Assembly: GCF_001661345.1 (NCBI RefSeq)
Contig: NW_017962913.1
Location: 687,428-751,427 of the forward strand
From: Ascoidea rubescens DSM 1968
Taxonomy: Eukaryota > Ascomycota > Saccharomycetes > Ascoideales > Ascoideaceae
Reading direction: 5' to 3'
Length of the DNA stretch: 64,000 bases
Positions 19,037 to 29,283 of this stretch are shown here, piece after piece. Made by a program: the position numbers and the translations under genes. The notes under the pieces were generated by a model. The model was not told the DNA's origin. It was given only the letters and a program-made list of their open reading frames with translations, and ran no database searches. Within the stretch, counting starts at the first letter, position 1. Every line of letters begins with the position of its first letter.

Positions 19037-19903
19037 ATGCTAGGCCTAAGAAAGGAGTTTGTGGTGAATGTTTCCAGGTTGTGTTTGAGCAGCAGGGCCT
19101 CAATTGTGGGATTTGGTCCCTCCTTCGCTTATCCCCTAAGACACAGTGGATATGCGACACACAGCAGATATTATGGCACCAAACATGACAATAAGAGAAA
19201 GGATGAGGATGATGACAAGAAAGAAAGCCGTTTTGAAGAGGAGACAAAGAAAGAGAGCAAATTGAAGCAATTGTTTAGACAGTATGGTAAAGCTGCAGTG
19301 ATTGTGTATGTTGGCCTCTGCCTTGTCGATTTGCCATTGTGCTACTTATTAGTGGAGAGAGTGGGCGAAGACAAAATACATGAGTTTACATCTAAAGTCA
19401 AGGGTTTTTTTGGTTTTGGCAAGGAAGATTTCACTGAAAAAGAGGATCCCACCAACACAAACCAAAAGAGCACAATTGAAGATACCGTCAGCAATGTAGA
19501 AACCAGTTCTGGTAGCACCAACAGCACATTGATGAGTGAAAGTTTTCTCACCAAATTTGCAATTGCTTATGGTATTCATAAATCTTTGATATTTATCAGA
19601 GTTCCGTTGACTGCTTCAATTACCCCGATAATCGTCAGATATTTACAACGTTTAGGTTTCAATATCGGAAGAACATCGATCAGATCTGTCTATTCCGTGG
19701 GAAAGGAAAGTATCAAGTCTGATGGTATTAAGAAAATCATCATGTCCAAAGATTCCAAAAAGAAAATCATCCGGTTGGCAAATGCAAACTCTCCCAAATT
19801 GAAAAAAGCCAAAGAACTTCAAAAACCCGACTTTACTGCTTCCAATGAAAAGTTTGGATCAAGACCTTCAAAAAAGCAAAAATGGTGGAGCTGGTTCTTC
19901 TAG
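19037..19903 (+). CDS. DUF1279 (FAM210/Nat2-like) mitochondrial membrane protein
   Basis: This is a 288-residue protein. The N-terminus (about 1-50) is basic, hydroxylated and lacks acidic residues, as in a mitochondrial targeting sequence. A charged linker follows (DNKRKDEDDDKKESRFEEET). The DUF1279 domain comes in two parts: LFRQYGKAAVIVYVGLCLVDLPLCYLL (one helix) and, after an acidic/Ser-Thr insert, FAIAYGIHKSLIFIRVPLTASITPIIVRYL (second helix). The C-terminus is Lys-rich. Metazoan FAM210 proteins affect mitochondrial translation, and yeast Nat2 is the closest named relative by layout. Function is not established here. The first 150 bp are noticeably GC-richer than the rest, continuing the promoter composition. 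Confidence 0.82.
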   Translation: MLGLRKEFVVNVSRLCLSSRASIVGFGPSFAYPLRHSGYATHSRYYGTKHDNKRKDEDDDKKESRFEEETKKESKLKQLFRQYGKAAVIVYVGLCLVDLPLCYLLVERVGEDKIHEFTSKVKGFFGFGKEDFTEKEDPTNTNQKSTIEDTVSNVETSSGSTNSTLMSESFLTKFAIAYGIHKSLIFIRVPLTASITPIIVRYLQRLGFNIGRTSIRSVYSVGKESIKSDGIKKIIMSKDSKKKIIRLANANSPKLKKAKELQKPDFTASNEKFGSRPSKKQKWWSWFF

Positions 19904-20384
19904 TTTTTCTGGGCTAACCCTCAATTTAATCTGTGATATAACTCAAGCCCTTGTATATTTACTATATCCACTGCAACAGGAAAGTCAGACCCTGTTGGTT
20001 TTTGTCCAGGGCTCTACCTTCTCAATTCGTTGTAACTTATAACAGTTATGATCTTATCACGCGGATATCACATGCACTTCTGTTTTTTTCCCGATTTTTT
20101 CCCATTTATTTTGCAACCCGAGCTAATCTCCAACATAGAATCGCCCAATCAGGAAAAATCTGCTCATATACCTCAAAGCTGATTTAAGCCCATATTTCAA
20201 GAAAAGTATTGACATGAAGATAGAATATAAATCCACCAATAGATTACTATTTATGGTGTTATGATTCTATATATCAGTATTAAATAGTAAAGTGTTTTCC
20301 TTTTTTTGGCTTATTTTTTTTTTTTGGTTTTCTAACTAAATCAACCACTTACCCAACTGTCCAAGAAATAACTACAAGCAAACT
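19904..20384. other. Intergenic: MAC1 promoter
   Basis: Mixed composition with a TATAAAT word near 20226 and T-rich tracts (about 20300-20330) just upstream of the MAC1 start. No ORF or RNA gene was recognised. Confidence 0.55.
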
Positions 20385-21921
20385 ATGATTTTAGTCGATG
20401 GAGAGAAATATTCGTGTGCACAATGTATAAGAGGACATAGATCCTCTACATGCCATCATGCAAAAAGGCCCTTAGTCCAAGTTCGTTCTAGAGGGAGACC
20501 TTCAAATAACTCTACCCACAGAGTTGCTGTATTTAGTTCTGATAACCAATTTACTCAAAACAATACTCAAAACAATACTCAAAATAATATTCAAAACGAT
20601 ACTCAAAACGTCACTCAAAACACTCAGGATACACAGAATGCACAGAATATGCAAAATGATAAAAAAAAACTGATTAATAGCGATAATAAAATAATTAAAA
20701 AAAAAACAGGTTGTTGCTGTTGTTCTCTGACATCATTGAACAGTAAGAAAATTGTACCAAATATCACGTTTAGTCAAAATAATAATTACGATCTCAATAA
20801 TTTCCATGAAAATAAGAACAAAACCAGTAATTGCTGCAAAAACAATGATAATTCTGTAATAATACTAAAAGCATCAAATAGAAAATTAGTTGATTTTTCT
20901 AATGGTTCATTTAAAATATTGGGATCATATAATGAAAAACAAAATCAGATGTCTTCATTTACTTTAAATCCTTTAAAAAATTTAAATATTAAAAACAAAA
21001 ATAAACCCGCAACTCAGATCACACACAATCACAGTAAATGTTGTCATAAAAGAAAACTAAAATTGAAATTAAAACCGAATAAAAGTTTAAACTTGCCTGC
21101 ATATATTCAACCAAATCTCAAAGATTCCTTAACAACCACTTCAAACAATATTATTAAAAATGAGGTTAAAAATAATACAAAAATTATAGCAAATACAAAC
21201 AACAAAAATTATAATTTTATGGAAGAAAATATCATTGGCAAAAAAGCAATAAGTAAGTTGGTAGCGACTAAGAAAATACCTGACAATATTACTCAAAACA
21301 GCTTTCAGCAGTATAATCGAAACGATAGTAATTTAACAAAACAAATTGAACTTGATTTATCCTATCCACTAATAGATAGCAATACAAGTAATAATAACAA
21401 CAGTGATTCTTCTGTAACTCCAAATTTTGGCATAATTGGAGGTCTTGATACCAATATTATTAACAATAACACTAATAATCAAAACAATGACATAGAATCC
21501 AATGAAAACCTTATGTATTTTGATTTATTTTATGCTAAGGGTTGTACAGTTCCAGGAAGTTGCTCCTGTGATGAAAGCTGTTTATGCTCAAACTGCTTAG
21601 TTCATAACAAAAACAAAAATAATGATATAAATCTTACTAATAAGAATAATAATTCGAATATTAGTGATAATTATAATCTTGATAAAAGCTATCCTCATAC
21701 TACTTCAATAAGCTATTTTTTAAATCAATTGAATTTACAAAATAATGCTGAAAATAAAGTCTCTTCTTTCAATAATACTGCTAACACTAACTTTAATAAT
21801 GATAATAATAATGATAATAACAACAATATTGTTAATATGGGTGACAAAAATAGTTCGATTTTACTTGGAAATATACTGAACTCGTTTGAGTTTTCAAATC
21901 AAAATAATGAATTAAGGCAAA

Positions 21922-21966
<45 letters not shown>

Positions 21967-22328
21967 TTGGTTATATTGTTGATGGAGCTAATCTTAATAA
22001 TTTTGCCATTGATGAAAATTTTTTGTCTTATTATAATACATTATTTGATGTTGAAGAAGATGATATTTGTATTTGCGATCCAAATGATTGCAGATGTTAT
22101 AATTGTAGTTTTCATAACATCTCTAAAGGTATTAGATTAACAGATGGAAAACAAGTGGCTTCTACTCCTTCTATTCCATCAAGTCCCTCTATCGATGAAC
22201 CAAATTTTTATAGCGAACTAAATGAAAGTATTGAAAACAACATTAATAATAATACGGATAAAAATCTGAATGATGAGAATGAAAATAAATTTAAAGTCAG
22301 AAGAGGAGGATGTTGTGGAAAATTATGA
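20385..22328 (+). CDS. MAC1: Mac1-like copper-fist transcription factor
   Basis: This is a 647-residue DNA-binding regulator of copper-uptake genes. The copper-fist domain is at the very N-terminus: zinc ligands Cys11, Cys14, Cys23 and His25 in YSCAQCIRGHRSSTCHHAKRP, followed by the minor-groove motif RSRGRPS (34-40). The second half of the fist after RGRPS follows Mac1 rather than Ace1/Haa1, because the extra Cys cluster is absent. The middle is Asn-rich, with TGCCCCS near residue 107. The C-terminal half carries two Cys-rich copper-sensing repeats, CSCDESCLCSNCLVH and CICDPNDCRCYNCSFH, matching the CxC-CxC-xxC-xxH pattern of Mac1 REP motifs. In yeast, Mac1 turns on CTR1 and FRE1 when copper is low, and copper binding to these repeats silences it. 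A poly-Asn tract (AAT)n separates the repeats. The extreme C-terminus is another Cys-containing basic tail (RRGGCCGKL). Confidence 0.9.
21920..21965. repeat. (AAT)n trinucleotide repeat in MAC1
   Basis: Roughly 14 AAT units encode a poly-Asn run between the two copper-binding Cys motifs. The run is likely polymorphic in length. Confidence 0.85.
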
Positions 22329-23172
22329 GCTTTTGGTTTATAGATTTTCATGTATTATTTAATGAGTCTAACTTGTTTATAGTTAAGAGTTTGAAGTATT
22401 TTAATATTTAGTTTGAGTTCAATTTAATTACCCATCTCGACTTTCAATTGCCGTGTATACATTACATATTTACGTCCGCAGAGTAATTAATCCTATTTTA
22501 GTTTCGGCAATTGATACCGGAACAATACCAATCATAATTGCACCCCTTATTCCGGAAGATGGATTTAACAAGAAGCATGATTTATAGTTATATAAAGTTA
22601 AGCCCAGTGAATGTGCCTAAAAATTTTAAAAGTGTCTTCAGGATTTATCAAAATAATTATTATCAACGTTTATTTAAAATCCAAATATTTTTAGACTTTG
22701 TGATGCCATTTTTACTTTCAAATATTTATGAGTTAATAAAACTAATGCAATATTTCAGATATAGTAAAATATTTAAACTCTTAATTTAAAACCAGTAGAA
22801 GCTTCTTTATAATTTAATACGATTTTCAACACAAACACTTGTATCGGTTCTATTTTATGTCTTAAATATGCAAAATGGACAACAAAAATCACAATTCTTG
22901 TCATGTACAGAAAAACTTTAAATACACAAGCTCAATCACCTTGATAAGACCTGTTTGGTGGTTTTTTAATCAGTTGGAGTGTATTTTCTTGAATTCTCTT
23001 GTTTAGAGTGAAAATTTTAAAAATCTTTAAATTAAAAGTTTCTATTAATTGGCAAAATAGAAATGTTGGGTTTAGGAATATCACCTTACCTTTTCAGTTT
23101 GTTTAAATTGTTTAAAAATATAAAAAGATTGAAATATAAACTTGTAGTTGTTTTTGAAAATCAATAGCAGCT
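22329..23172. other. Intergenic with an unidentified ORF-like stretch
   Basis: This lies between MAC1 and the histidine-phosphatase pseudogene. A 57-codon open stretch (about 22418-22591) without a start codon contains PILVSAIDTGTIPIIIAPLI, which reads like a protein remnant, though I could not identify it. A 9-bp inverted repeat (22445-22453 with 22505-22513) lies inside it. The ORF at 22538-22789 has poor composition and is not supported. Confidence 0.4.
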
Positions 23173-23877
23173 ATGACTATCCTCAATTCTGAAATATTTG
23201 AGACAGCGCACAGTTATAATATCTTAAGAATATTTATTATTCATCATGACCAGACAAAATCAAATAAATTATAAATTTATCAAGGACAATTGGACAGCGA
23301 TTTAGACTTAATTAGAAATTTCGGTGAGAAAATTGTGATCATAACCAATTTTTTGTTGATCATAGACTAAGAGAAAAATAAATAATTCCACCTTCAAATT
23401 GGCTAGAAAATGAAACAAATATATCAATAAATCTAGCCAGTCATTAATTAAATTCAATGAAAAAGCTGGAATTTTTAATTTTCTTATTCGAAATAGTATC
23501 AATGTTTGAAAAAACCAAGATTGTGCCAATGATAGCAATGATTCAATGAAGAATATTTCAATTTGTTCTCATAGGATTCATTTCTAAGCTATTTAATTTA
23601 TTACTAAATAACGATGGTATCAATTATTAAGAACTCATTAATAAAAACCATCAACTTATTTTAAATTTCAATAATTATTTTCAAAAGTTTGAAATTGAAA
23701 ACAATGAAAATCAGAAATAAGACAAACCTACAAGATTTTATGAATTCATTTTACCACATAACACAGGAATTTGTATTATCAATGTTAATAAAACTAAGAA
23801 AAAAATCAATTTTATATACTTACAATGTTCGATCTGATGTAAAGACAGTTGAAGAATATAGAAAAGATATTTTATGA
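23173..23877 (+). pseudogene. Decayed copy of the histidine-phosphatase (phosphoglycerate-mutase family) gene
   Basis: Read across frames, this stretch aligns from start to stop with the intact gene at 59018-59797. Matching blocks include the ATG and IFE near the N-terminus, LRIFIIHHDQTKSNKL (parent LRMFIVRHGQTKSNKL, so the catalytic RHG has become HHD), VDHRLREK, FKLARK then NKYIN, KNISICSH then GFISKLFNLLLN, NFNNYFQKF, ILPHNTGI, and the C-terminal VKTVEEYRKDIL followed by a stop. It has at least six in-frame stops, several frameshifts, a deletion of roughly 35 codons after the N-terminal block and a smaller one later (705 versus 780 bp). No intron scar or poly-A tail is evident, and the parent is itself intronless, so DNA-level or RNA-mediated duplication cannot be told apart. 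It is clearly non-functional. Confidence 0.9.
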
Positions 23878-23968
23878 TTTAGAAAAATGGAATATGAAAG
23901 TATGAATATAATTATAGATATATAAATGGTCACAATAATAAAAAAATGTACATTAAAACCCTCGAATT

Positions 23969-25216
23969 CTAACCCCTATAATAATTTGGTGGAACAAAGG
24001 GCAACTTGGAAACTTCAGCCAATCTCTTCTTGCCTCTAACTTCTAATAAAATTTTAGTGGTTTTCTTATTGAATGGAGGGTTAATATAAGCTTGTCCAAT
24101 GTTAACTTTTAAAGTAGGAGAGTAGGAACCACTAGTGACGTAACCAATTTGTTTTTCTGGATCATCATTACTAAAAATTTTGACATTCTCTCTTGCAGCA
24201 GGACTCTTATCTAATAATGTAAATCCCACTCTTCTTTGTAAAACCTTTTCTTTTTTGGAAAGTTGAGAAACAATCTTTGAATTACCATTATAAGTAGAAT
24301 TTTCAAAATCTTTGCAAACTAGCCAGTTCAAGTTAGCCTCAATTGGAGTTATAGATTCACTTAATTCATGACCATACAAACACATACCAGCTTCTAAACG
24401 CAATGAATCTCTTGTTGCTAAACCAATTGGTTTAACATTACTAAGATTTAGTAACAAATTAGTAAAATGATTAGCTAATTCAGGATTTGGAATTGAAATT
24501 TCAAAACCATCTTCGCCAGTATAACCACATCTTGCAATATGAATGATATTGTGATTTGATTCATTCAAAAACAAATCCTCGAATTTTAAAATAGGATTAG
24601 AGTCTGAATTATATTTAATTGAGTCTTTAGAATAATCATTATTGATTTTGAAAAAAGCCGAATTAGAGAAAAATAAAGTTGATAAATTAATATCGGGAAA
24701 GATTTTTTGTAAAATTTCAGATGATTTAGGACCTTGTAAAGCAATTAAAGAAGCTGTTTCCTGATTGAAAATCTTGTGGTTGATATTGTGGTTACCATTT
24801 TGGAAAGCATCTAATTGATTTTTCAAAAAGGTTAAATCTTTGTCAATACACCCAGCGTTTGTAACAATATAAAACTCATTGTCAGAATATTTAGTTATAA
24901 TTGTATCGTCAATAATACCTCCATTTTCATTTAATAATACTGATAATTGTGATTTACCGACACCCAAAACACTAAAATCGGTTGGAGTTATCTTGTGCAA
25001 AAAACTCAAGGCATCTTTACCAGAAAGTTTATGTTGCAACATATGGGAAACATCAAATAACCCAGAATTGGATCTTACCCAATTATGAGATTCAATATGA
25101 GACTGAATCTTTGGATATAAGACTGGCATTGAGAAATTGGCATAATCAACCAATTTCCCACCATAATTAACATGGATATTGTATAGTGGAGTTTTCTTTA
25201 ACACTTTTGAGGCCAT
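23969..25216 (-). CDS. GCV1: Aminomethyltransferase, T-protein of the glycine cleavage complex
   Basis: This 415-residue mitochondrial enzyme moves the methylene group from aminomethyl-lipoyl H-protein to tetrahydrofolate. Family segments seen in order are KKTPLYNIHVNYGGKLVDYA, FSMPVLYP, SGLFDVSHMLQHKLSGKDA, NENGGIIDDTIITK, ALQGPKSSEILQKI, the folate-site CGYTGEDGFEISIP, TRDSLRLEAGMCLYGHEL, and the C-terminal barrel with RRVGFTLLDKSPAARENVKI and IGYVTSGSYSPTLKVNIGQAYI. Length matches fungal Gcv1. The N-terminal presequence before the conserved start is very short (about 7 residues), so an undetected upstream exon or a minimal targeting signal is possible. It faces the pseudogene tail to tail, less than 100 bp away. 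Confidence 0.95.
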   Translation of the reverse strand: MASKVLKKTPLYNIHVNYGGKLVDYANFSMPVLYPKIQSHIESHNWVRSNSGLFDVSHMLQHKLSGKDALSFLHKITPTDFSVLGVGKSQLSVLLNENGGIIDDTIITKYSDNEFYIVTNAGCIDKDLTFLKNQLDAFQNGNHNINHKIFNQETASLIALQGPKSSEILQKIFPDINLSTLFFSNSAFFKINNDYSKDSIKYNSDSNPILKFEDLFLNESNHNIIHIARCGYTGEDGFEISIPNPELANHFTNLLLNLSNVKPIGLATRDSLRLEAGMCLYGHELSESITPIEANLNWLVCKDFENSTYNGNSKIVSQLSKKEKVLQRRVGFTLLDKSPAARENVKIFSNDDPEKQIGYVTSGSYSPTLKVNIGQAYINPPFNKKTTKILLEVRGKKRLAEVSKLPFVPPNYYRG

Positions 25217-25681
25217 TGCAAAGAATTAGAACGAGTCTGAAGAAAAATTGCTATTGTATTGAAGAATATCAATGCTGTTTTAAAAGACGCTACACCAATG
25301 CGAAAAAATAAAATGCAAATGACAAAATTCTCAGCTTATATATCAATTGCTGTTGGATGGTCGAATCTCGTTTCTATCTTCCTTCTCTCCAACTTATCGA
25401 CTCCCAGAGGTTCTGAACACTGAAAATGCCCGAGTCGAATTTCTTCTTCCAATCAGAGTCCCGAGTCAGAAGTAAACAGAAAAAAACAGCGCCAGAGATG
25501 TGGTACAGATCACGTTGACAAAATAAACTAATCCTGACAAAAACAGGTATTTATCATTTGAATTTAAAAGACCGCTGATGTGGGTTTTTACTCATTTAGA
25601 AGTCTTCTGTTTTGTGACTGTCTTCACTATTGTACTTTGCAATGGGGCTAAAGTTGTAAGGAAGACTGATTATATGTCAAA
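25217..25681. other. Divergent promoter GCV1 / PAC2
   Basis: This includes a GC-richer block (about 25360-25510). No tRNA fold is supported, although short words resemble a T-loop. Confidence 0.55.
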
Positions 25682-27499
25682 ATGAATAGCCATCAGGAGG
25701 AGCAATGCTGTTTTCGTGTGGACCAGAGACTATCTATAAATAGTGAACTGTGCACTGTCAAGTTCATTGGATACATACCCAATTGGCCTTCTGAACTAGC
25801 CATTGGAATTGAGTGGGATCACATTTTAAAGGGAAAGAACAATGGGGTTTTGAAGGATCTTCAAATCTTCAAATCAAATTACTATATCGTTACTTCTGAT
25901 AGTGAAATAAAAACTGGTTGCTCATTTATTAAATACAAGAAGTTGGTTTCCAGCTCTTCAGCATATAATGTTAAAGTTGGCATTGATTTTTATTCTGCTT
26001 TGATTGATAAATACACTGAAAAAACACAACTAGATACTTCCAACATAAAATTTGGCAATAAAACAGTTCTAAATTATGGTTTTGATAAATTGATTGAGAT
26101 AAATTCTAATTTCAAAAAACTACCAACAATTTCCTTGAACAATGAACTTGTATCCAATGTCGATAATATAAAAACGCTAAGCAACCAGGATTTGCAAAGT
26201 CTATTATTACCAAATCTTAATATATTAGATTTATCAAATAATTTATTTAGTTCTTTAGATCAGATCATAGATATATTAAGTTTAACACCAAATTTACCAA
26301 CTCTAGATTTATCGGGTAATAGATTTGTATTATTTCCTTCAAATGGTAACTTGAAACATAAAATTACTACAGTGATAAACTTAACATTATCCAACAATTT
26401 ATTATTTTTTGGAAATTTATTATTTATTTTGAACAATTTCACAGGTCTAAATTTATTAAATTTATCTGAAAATTACATTTCAGTAAATTTTCTATCAAAT
26501 TTAATTAAACCAGATATTAACCCGTTTTCTAATATCAAATCTTTGAATTTATCAAATAATAATATAAACCAACTTCCTTGGTTTTTATTTAAAGCCTTTC
26601 CAAACTTATCAATTTTAAATTTATCGAATAACAAAATCATATTATCAGCACCGAATTCTGGTAATAAAGACATTGATATAAACAATGTTGATATTTATAA
26701 TAGTTTAGTCGACTTGAATTTGTCTTCAAATTTAATAAGTGAATGGTTTGAATTGGATATAATCAATTGGTTTTTCAATAATTTAAATCATTTAAAAATT
26801 AATGATAATCCACTTACAATTAATTTTAAACAAAACTTTTTAATTAAAAATAAAATTATGAATAACAAAGACTTTGAAATTGAGAAAAAATTTATTGACG
26901 AGATATTTATTAATATAATTTTTAGATTTGATAGTAATCTCAAAAAATTAAATGGAAGTGATATAAATATAAATGAAAAAAAAAATGCAGACTATTATTT
27001 CATTTCTAAATTTAAACAATTATACAATGATCATATAAAACGCAATACTAAGTTTAATGATAATTATATTTTTAGTGATTTTGGATTAAAAAGATGGGAT
27101 TTTTTAATAGATGAATATAATCTTTATCCTTATTTATCAGAATATAAGAATGTTCAGTTTAAAAATAAAGCAATAAATAATTTTAATATTGAAAATAACG
27201 AAAACACATTAACTAAGGATTTAATTCAATTGAGGATAAAGTTTCATTTAAATGATAAAATTTATAAAATTAATAATTTTCAAATTTTTACTAATATAAC
27301 AAATATATTAAAGTTTAAATCATTAATTTTAAAAAAATTCAATTTAATTAATATTTTGCAGTATTATGAAATAAAAATCTTTTATTGGATTGGTAATAAA
27401 TTTTATGAGATTGAAAGTAATGAATCATTAAAATCAATTAATGACTACAATTTTAAAAACGGGGATATAATTGAAGTTTTTACTAATTTTATTTACTAA
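25682..27499 (+). CDS. PAC2: Tubulin-folding cofactor E (TBCE/Pac2)
   Basis: This is a 605-residue chaperone for alpha-tubulin. Three domains are visible in the order known for TBCE. The first is an N-terminal CAP-Gly domain (about 10-90) with ELCTVKFIGYIPNWPSELAIGIEWD and GKNNGVL in place of the usual GKNDG. The second is a leucine-rich repeat region (about 170-380) with repeated NLNILDLSNNLF-type units. The third is a C-terminal ubiquitin-like domain (about 515-605) ending GDIIEVFTNFIY. The yeast orthologue Pac2 binds alpha-tubulin and is needed when tubulin balance is disturbed. It is much more AT-rich and Asn/Leu/Ile-rich in its second half. The stop codon lies inside a 13-bp tandem repeat. 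The domain order makes the identification firm. Confidence 0.92.
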   Translation: MNSHQEEQCCFRVDQRLSINSELCTVKFIGYIPNWPSELAIGIEWDHILKGKNNGVLKDLQIFKSNYYIVTSDSEIKTGCSFIKYKKLVSSSSAYNVKVGIDFYSALIDKYTEKTQLDTSNIKFGNKTVLNYGFDKLIEINSNFKKLPTISLNNELVSNVDNIKTLSNQDLQSLLLPNLNILDLSNNLFSSLDQIIDILSLTPNLPTLDLSGNRFVLFPSNGNLKHKITTVINLTLSNNLLFFGNLLFILNNFTGLNLLNLSENYISVNFLSNLIKPDINPFSNIKSLNLSNNNINQLPWFLFKAFPNLSILNLSNNKIILSAPNSGNKDIDINNVDIYNSLVDLNLSSNLISEWFELDIINWFFNNLNHLKINDNPLTINFKQNFLIKNKIMNNKDFEIEKKFIDEIFINIIFRFDSNLKKLNGSDININEKKNADYYFISKFKQLYNDHIKRNTKFNDNYIFSDFGLKRWDFLIDEYNLYPYLSEYKNVQFKNKAINNFNIENNENTLTKDLIQLRIKFHLNDKIYKINNFQIFTNITNILKFKSLILKKFNLINILQYYEIKIFYWIGNKFYEIESNESLKSINDYNFKNGDIIEVFTNFIY

Positions 27500-27519
27500 T
27501 TTTATTTACTAATTTTATT
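27481..27519. repeat. 13-bp tandem repeat across the PAC2 stop codon
   Basis: Three exact copies of TACTAATTTTATT occupy 27481-27519. The PAC2 TAA stop is in the second copy, so copy-number change would alter the last residues and the stop position. Confidence 0.85.
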
Positions 27520-27634
27520 TATTAAATTTAGTATTTTTTTTTTTGTATTTATTTTTAATATATTTAGGTTTAAAATGTTTTAAATTTATATAATAATATT
27601 TATGTTTCTAATTTCAATTTGAATATTTACAATT

Positions 27635-28657
27635 TTAAGAATGAATATCGGATTCATTGATCAAGTCTTGAAGATTAAACTCAGAACTACCTGATGTAAA
27701 ATCGTTTAATAATTTTAGTCTTCTTTTATTTGGTTCGACACTGTTTTTAAGACCCCCATAAAATTTCTGAACATTTAATACAAGGTATTGAGCTTCAGGT
27801 AATTTAATGTTTTCGCTTTCGACTAAACCGTTAATTAATATTATGTCTTTCGAATCAGCTAGCTCTGAATGAAAAGTTAAAGTTGTGTGAGGTCTTGAAA
27901 ACTCTTTATTCAACTTATATTCTGCTAAAGTTGTAATTATACAGTGAGTTGTAAATTTTTCACTAAATATCCATTGAATCAAATGGAGTTCGTGATTCTT
28001 ATGTGGTTTATTAGAGTTGGAATTGGCTATATCAGAAACACCATCTTTGGGTAAAGGTAGCAAAAAAATTGGATTCTTTTTGGCATTTGAGAGCATTATA
28101 TTAAAGGTTTCCAAATCAGTTGCAGCAATTAAAGTGTTTTCTTTATTCATAAATCTTGAATTCCAAATAAATTCAATTTCTTCACGTTTTAAATTCGAAA
28201 CCTTTTCAACGTCAATATAAGAATTCAACGTCTTATAGGGTTTCTTATTTAATTTTTCAGAATCAATTTTTTTTTGATCTAAAGGCTTATTGATTTTAAT
28301 TATCTTAGGATCGTGAGCTGTATTTTGGTTCTTTGAAAGATAGTTGTCTAATTCTTTCAATGGATCAATTTTCGAGAACTCGCTCTTTTTCTCCTCAATT
28401 TCATCTTTCAACTTTTCCTTCAACTGGGAAATGTCCCCAGCACCTACTTTTTTAGCCTTTTCCAATAGTTTTTCCTTATATTTATTCAAAAAGAGCTCAT
28501 CTGTGATCTTATTCGAAGCATATCTTTTGCTAAAGGAATAGTTGAAAGGGTGGTGAACAGAACTAACCACCTGAGCATTTCTGCTTAATATGACAGGCAA
28601 TTTCAAAAAAGAGCCTGCCAAATAGCCCTTGAATCTCTTACTGATGAAAGAATTCAT
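27635..28657 (-). CDS. ATP11: Atp11, assembly chaperone of the mitochondrial F1-ATPase
   Basis: This is a 340-residue matrix protein that binds the F1 beta subunit and prevents its aggregation during assembly. The N-terminus (about 1-50) is a basic, Ser-rich mitochondrial presequence. A Lys/Glu helical region follows (KYKEKLLEKAKKVGAGDISQ). The C-terminal ATP11 domain (about 140-325) includes KTLNSYIDVEKVSNLKREEI, IEFIWNSRF, NPIFLLPLPKDG, HLIQWIF, ARPHTT-like SRPHTTLTFHSELADSKDI and AQYLVLNVQKFYGG. Length is normal for the family. It is divergently transcribed from CMC1, another mitochondrial biogenesis gene, across a compact 217-bp promoter. Confidence 0.94.
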   Translation of the reverse strand: MNSFISKRFKGYLAGSFLKLPVILSRNAQVVSSVHHPFNYSFSKRYASNKITDELFLNKYKEKLLEKAKKVGAGDISQLKEKLKDEIEEKKSEFSKIDPLKELDNYLSKNQNTAHDPKIIKINKPLDQKKIDSEKLNKKPYKTLNSYIDVEKVSNLKREEIEFIWNSRFMNKENTLIAATDLETFNIMLSNAKKNPIFLLPLPKDGVSDIANSNSNKPHKNHELHLIQWIFSEKFTTHCIITTLAEYKLNKEFSRPHTTLTFHSELADSKDIILINGLVESENIKLPEAQYLVLNVQKFYGGLKNSVEPNKRRLKLLNDFTSGSSEFNLQDLINESDIHS

Positions 28658-28874
28658 TGAATAGCTGGTATAACTTTTTGTATTGATTGGCAGCTAACGA
28701 TTGGAAGAAAAAAAAGCTGACGATGTTCGGAGCAGATCTCCGGCTTTGGTTCGAACCGGACGGAGACCCGCTTGAAAACGCCATTTTTCATTACCCGGAG
28801 GTTTTCAATTCCCTGCACTGGAAGTTTTGCGAATCAGCGAAACACAACTAAGAGCTGGTCAAATCCATTCCAAA

Positions 28875-29283
28875 ATGTCCCAAAGCTCTGTAGAAGAATC
28901 CCAGAAACACCAAAAGAAAACTCTTCCTGTCTGGTCCTTGACTCCAGCTGAGGAAAAAGAACTAGATCTCAGATGGAAAGAACAGAGCAGCTATCTCTGT
29001 CTGAAATTCAACGATGGTAAGTAACAAAAAGGCTCTATAGAAGTGCTTGAGACAATACAATATACTAATGTTTTTGGTCAACATGCTCAATTCTGTGTTT
29101 TGTCGGTTAGATCTCATCAAATGCTTCAACGAAAATCGAGCCTTGGGTCCATTTGTGTGCCGAAGTGTACAAAAGACCTTGAGGGGCTGTTTGAACCAGT
29201 ACCGGACCTACGAGTTCTATGATAAGATAAGAGATGAAATGATTCAAGAGAAGATCGACACCTTGTTGAACTCTGAAGACTAG
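28875..29283 (+). CDS. CMC1: Cmc1, twin CX9C protein for cytochrome c oxidase assembly, two exons
   Basis: This is a 104-residue intermembrane-space protein needed for Cox1 maturation. Exon 1 is 28875-29016 and starts at the first ATG; the open frame before it has none. The donor is GTAAGT at 29017. The 94-nt intron has a TACTAAT branch motif (29063-29069) and ends in TAG at 29108-29110. Exon 2 is 29111-29283. Splicing joins a split Asp codon and restores the first CX9C pair (C-LKFNDDLIK-C). The second pair is C-RSVQKTLRG-C. The N-terminal LPVWSLTPAEEKEL and the C-terminal RDEMIQEKI align with yeast Cmc1. Without the intron the first pair would be broken, which is good evidence for the splice. 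Confidence 0.92.

Noticed and set aside
22538-22789. 83-codon frame after MAC1
   Set aside because: Composition is random for AT-rich DNA, and it overlaps a more protein-like stretch in another frame.
28735-28790. tRNA-like words (TTCGAACC) in the ATP11/CMC1 promoter
   Set aside because: No acceptor stem, D-arm or anticodon arm of proper spacing can be drawn around them.
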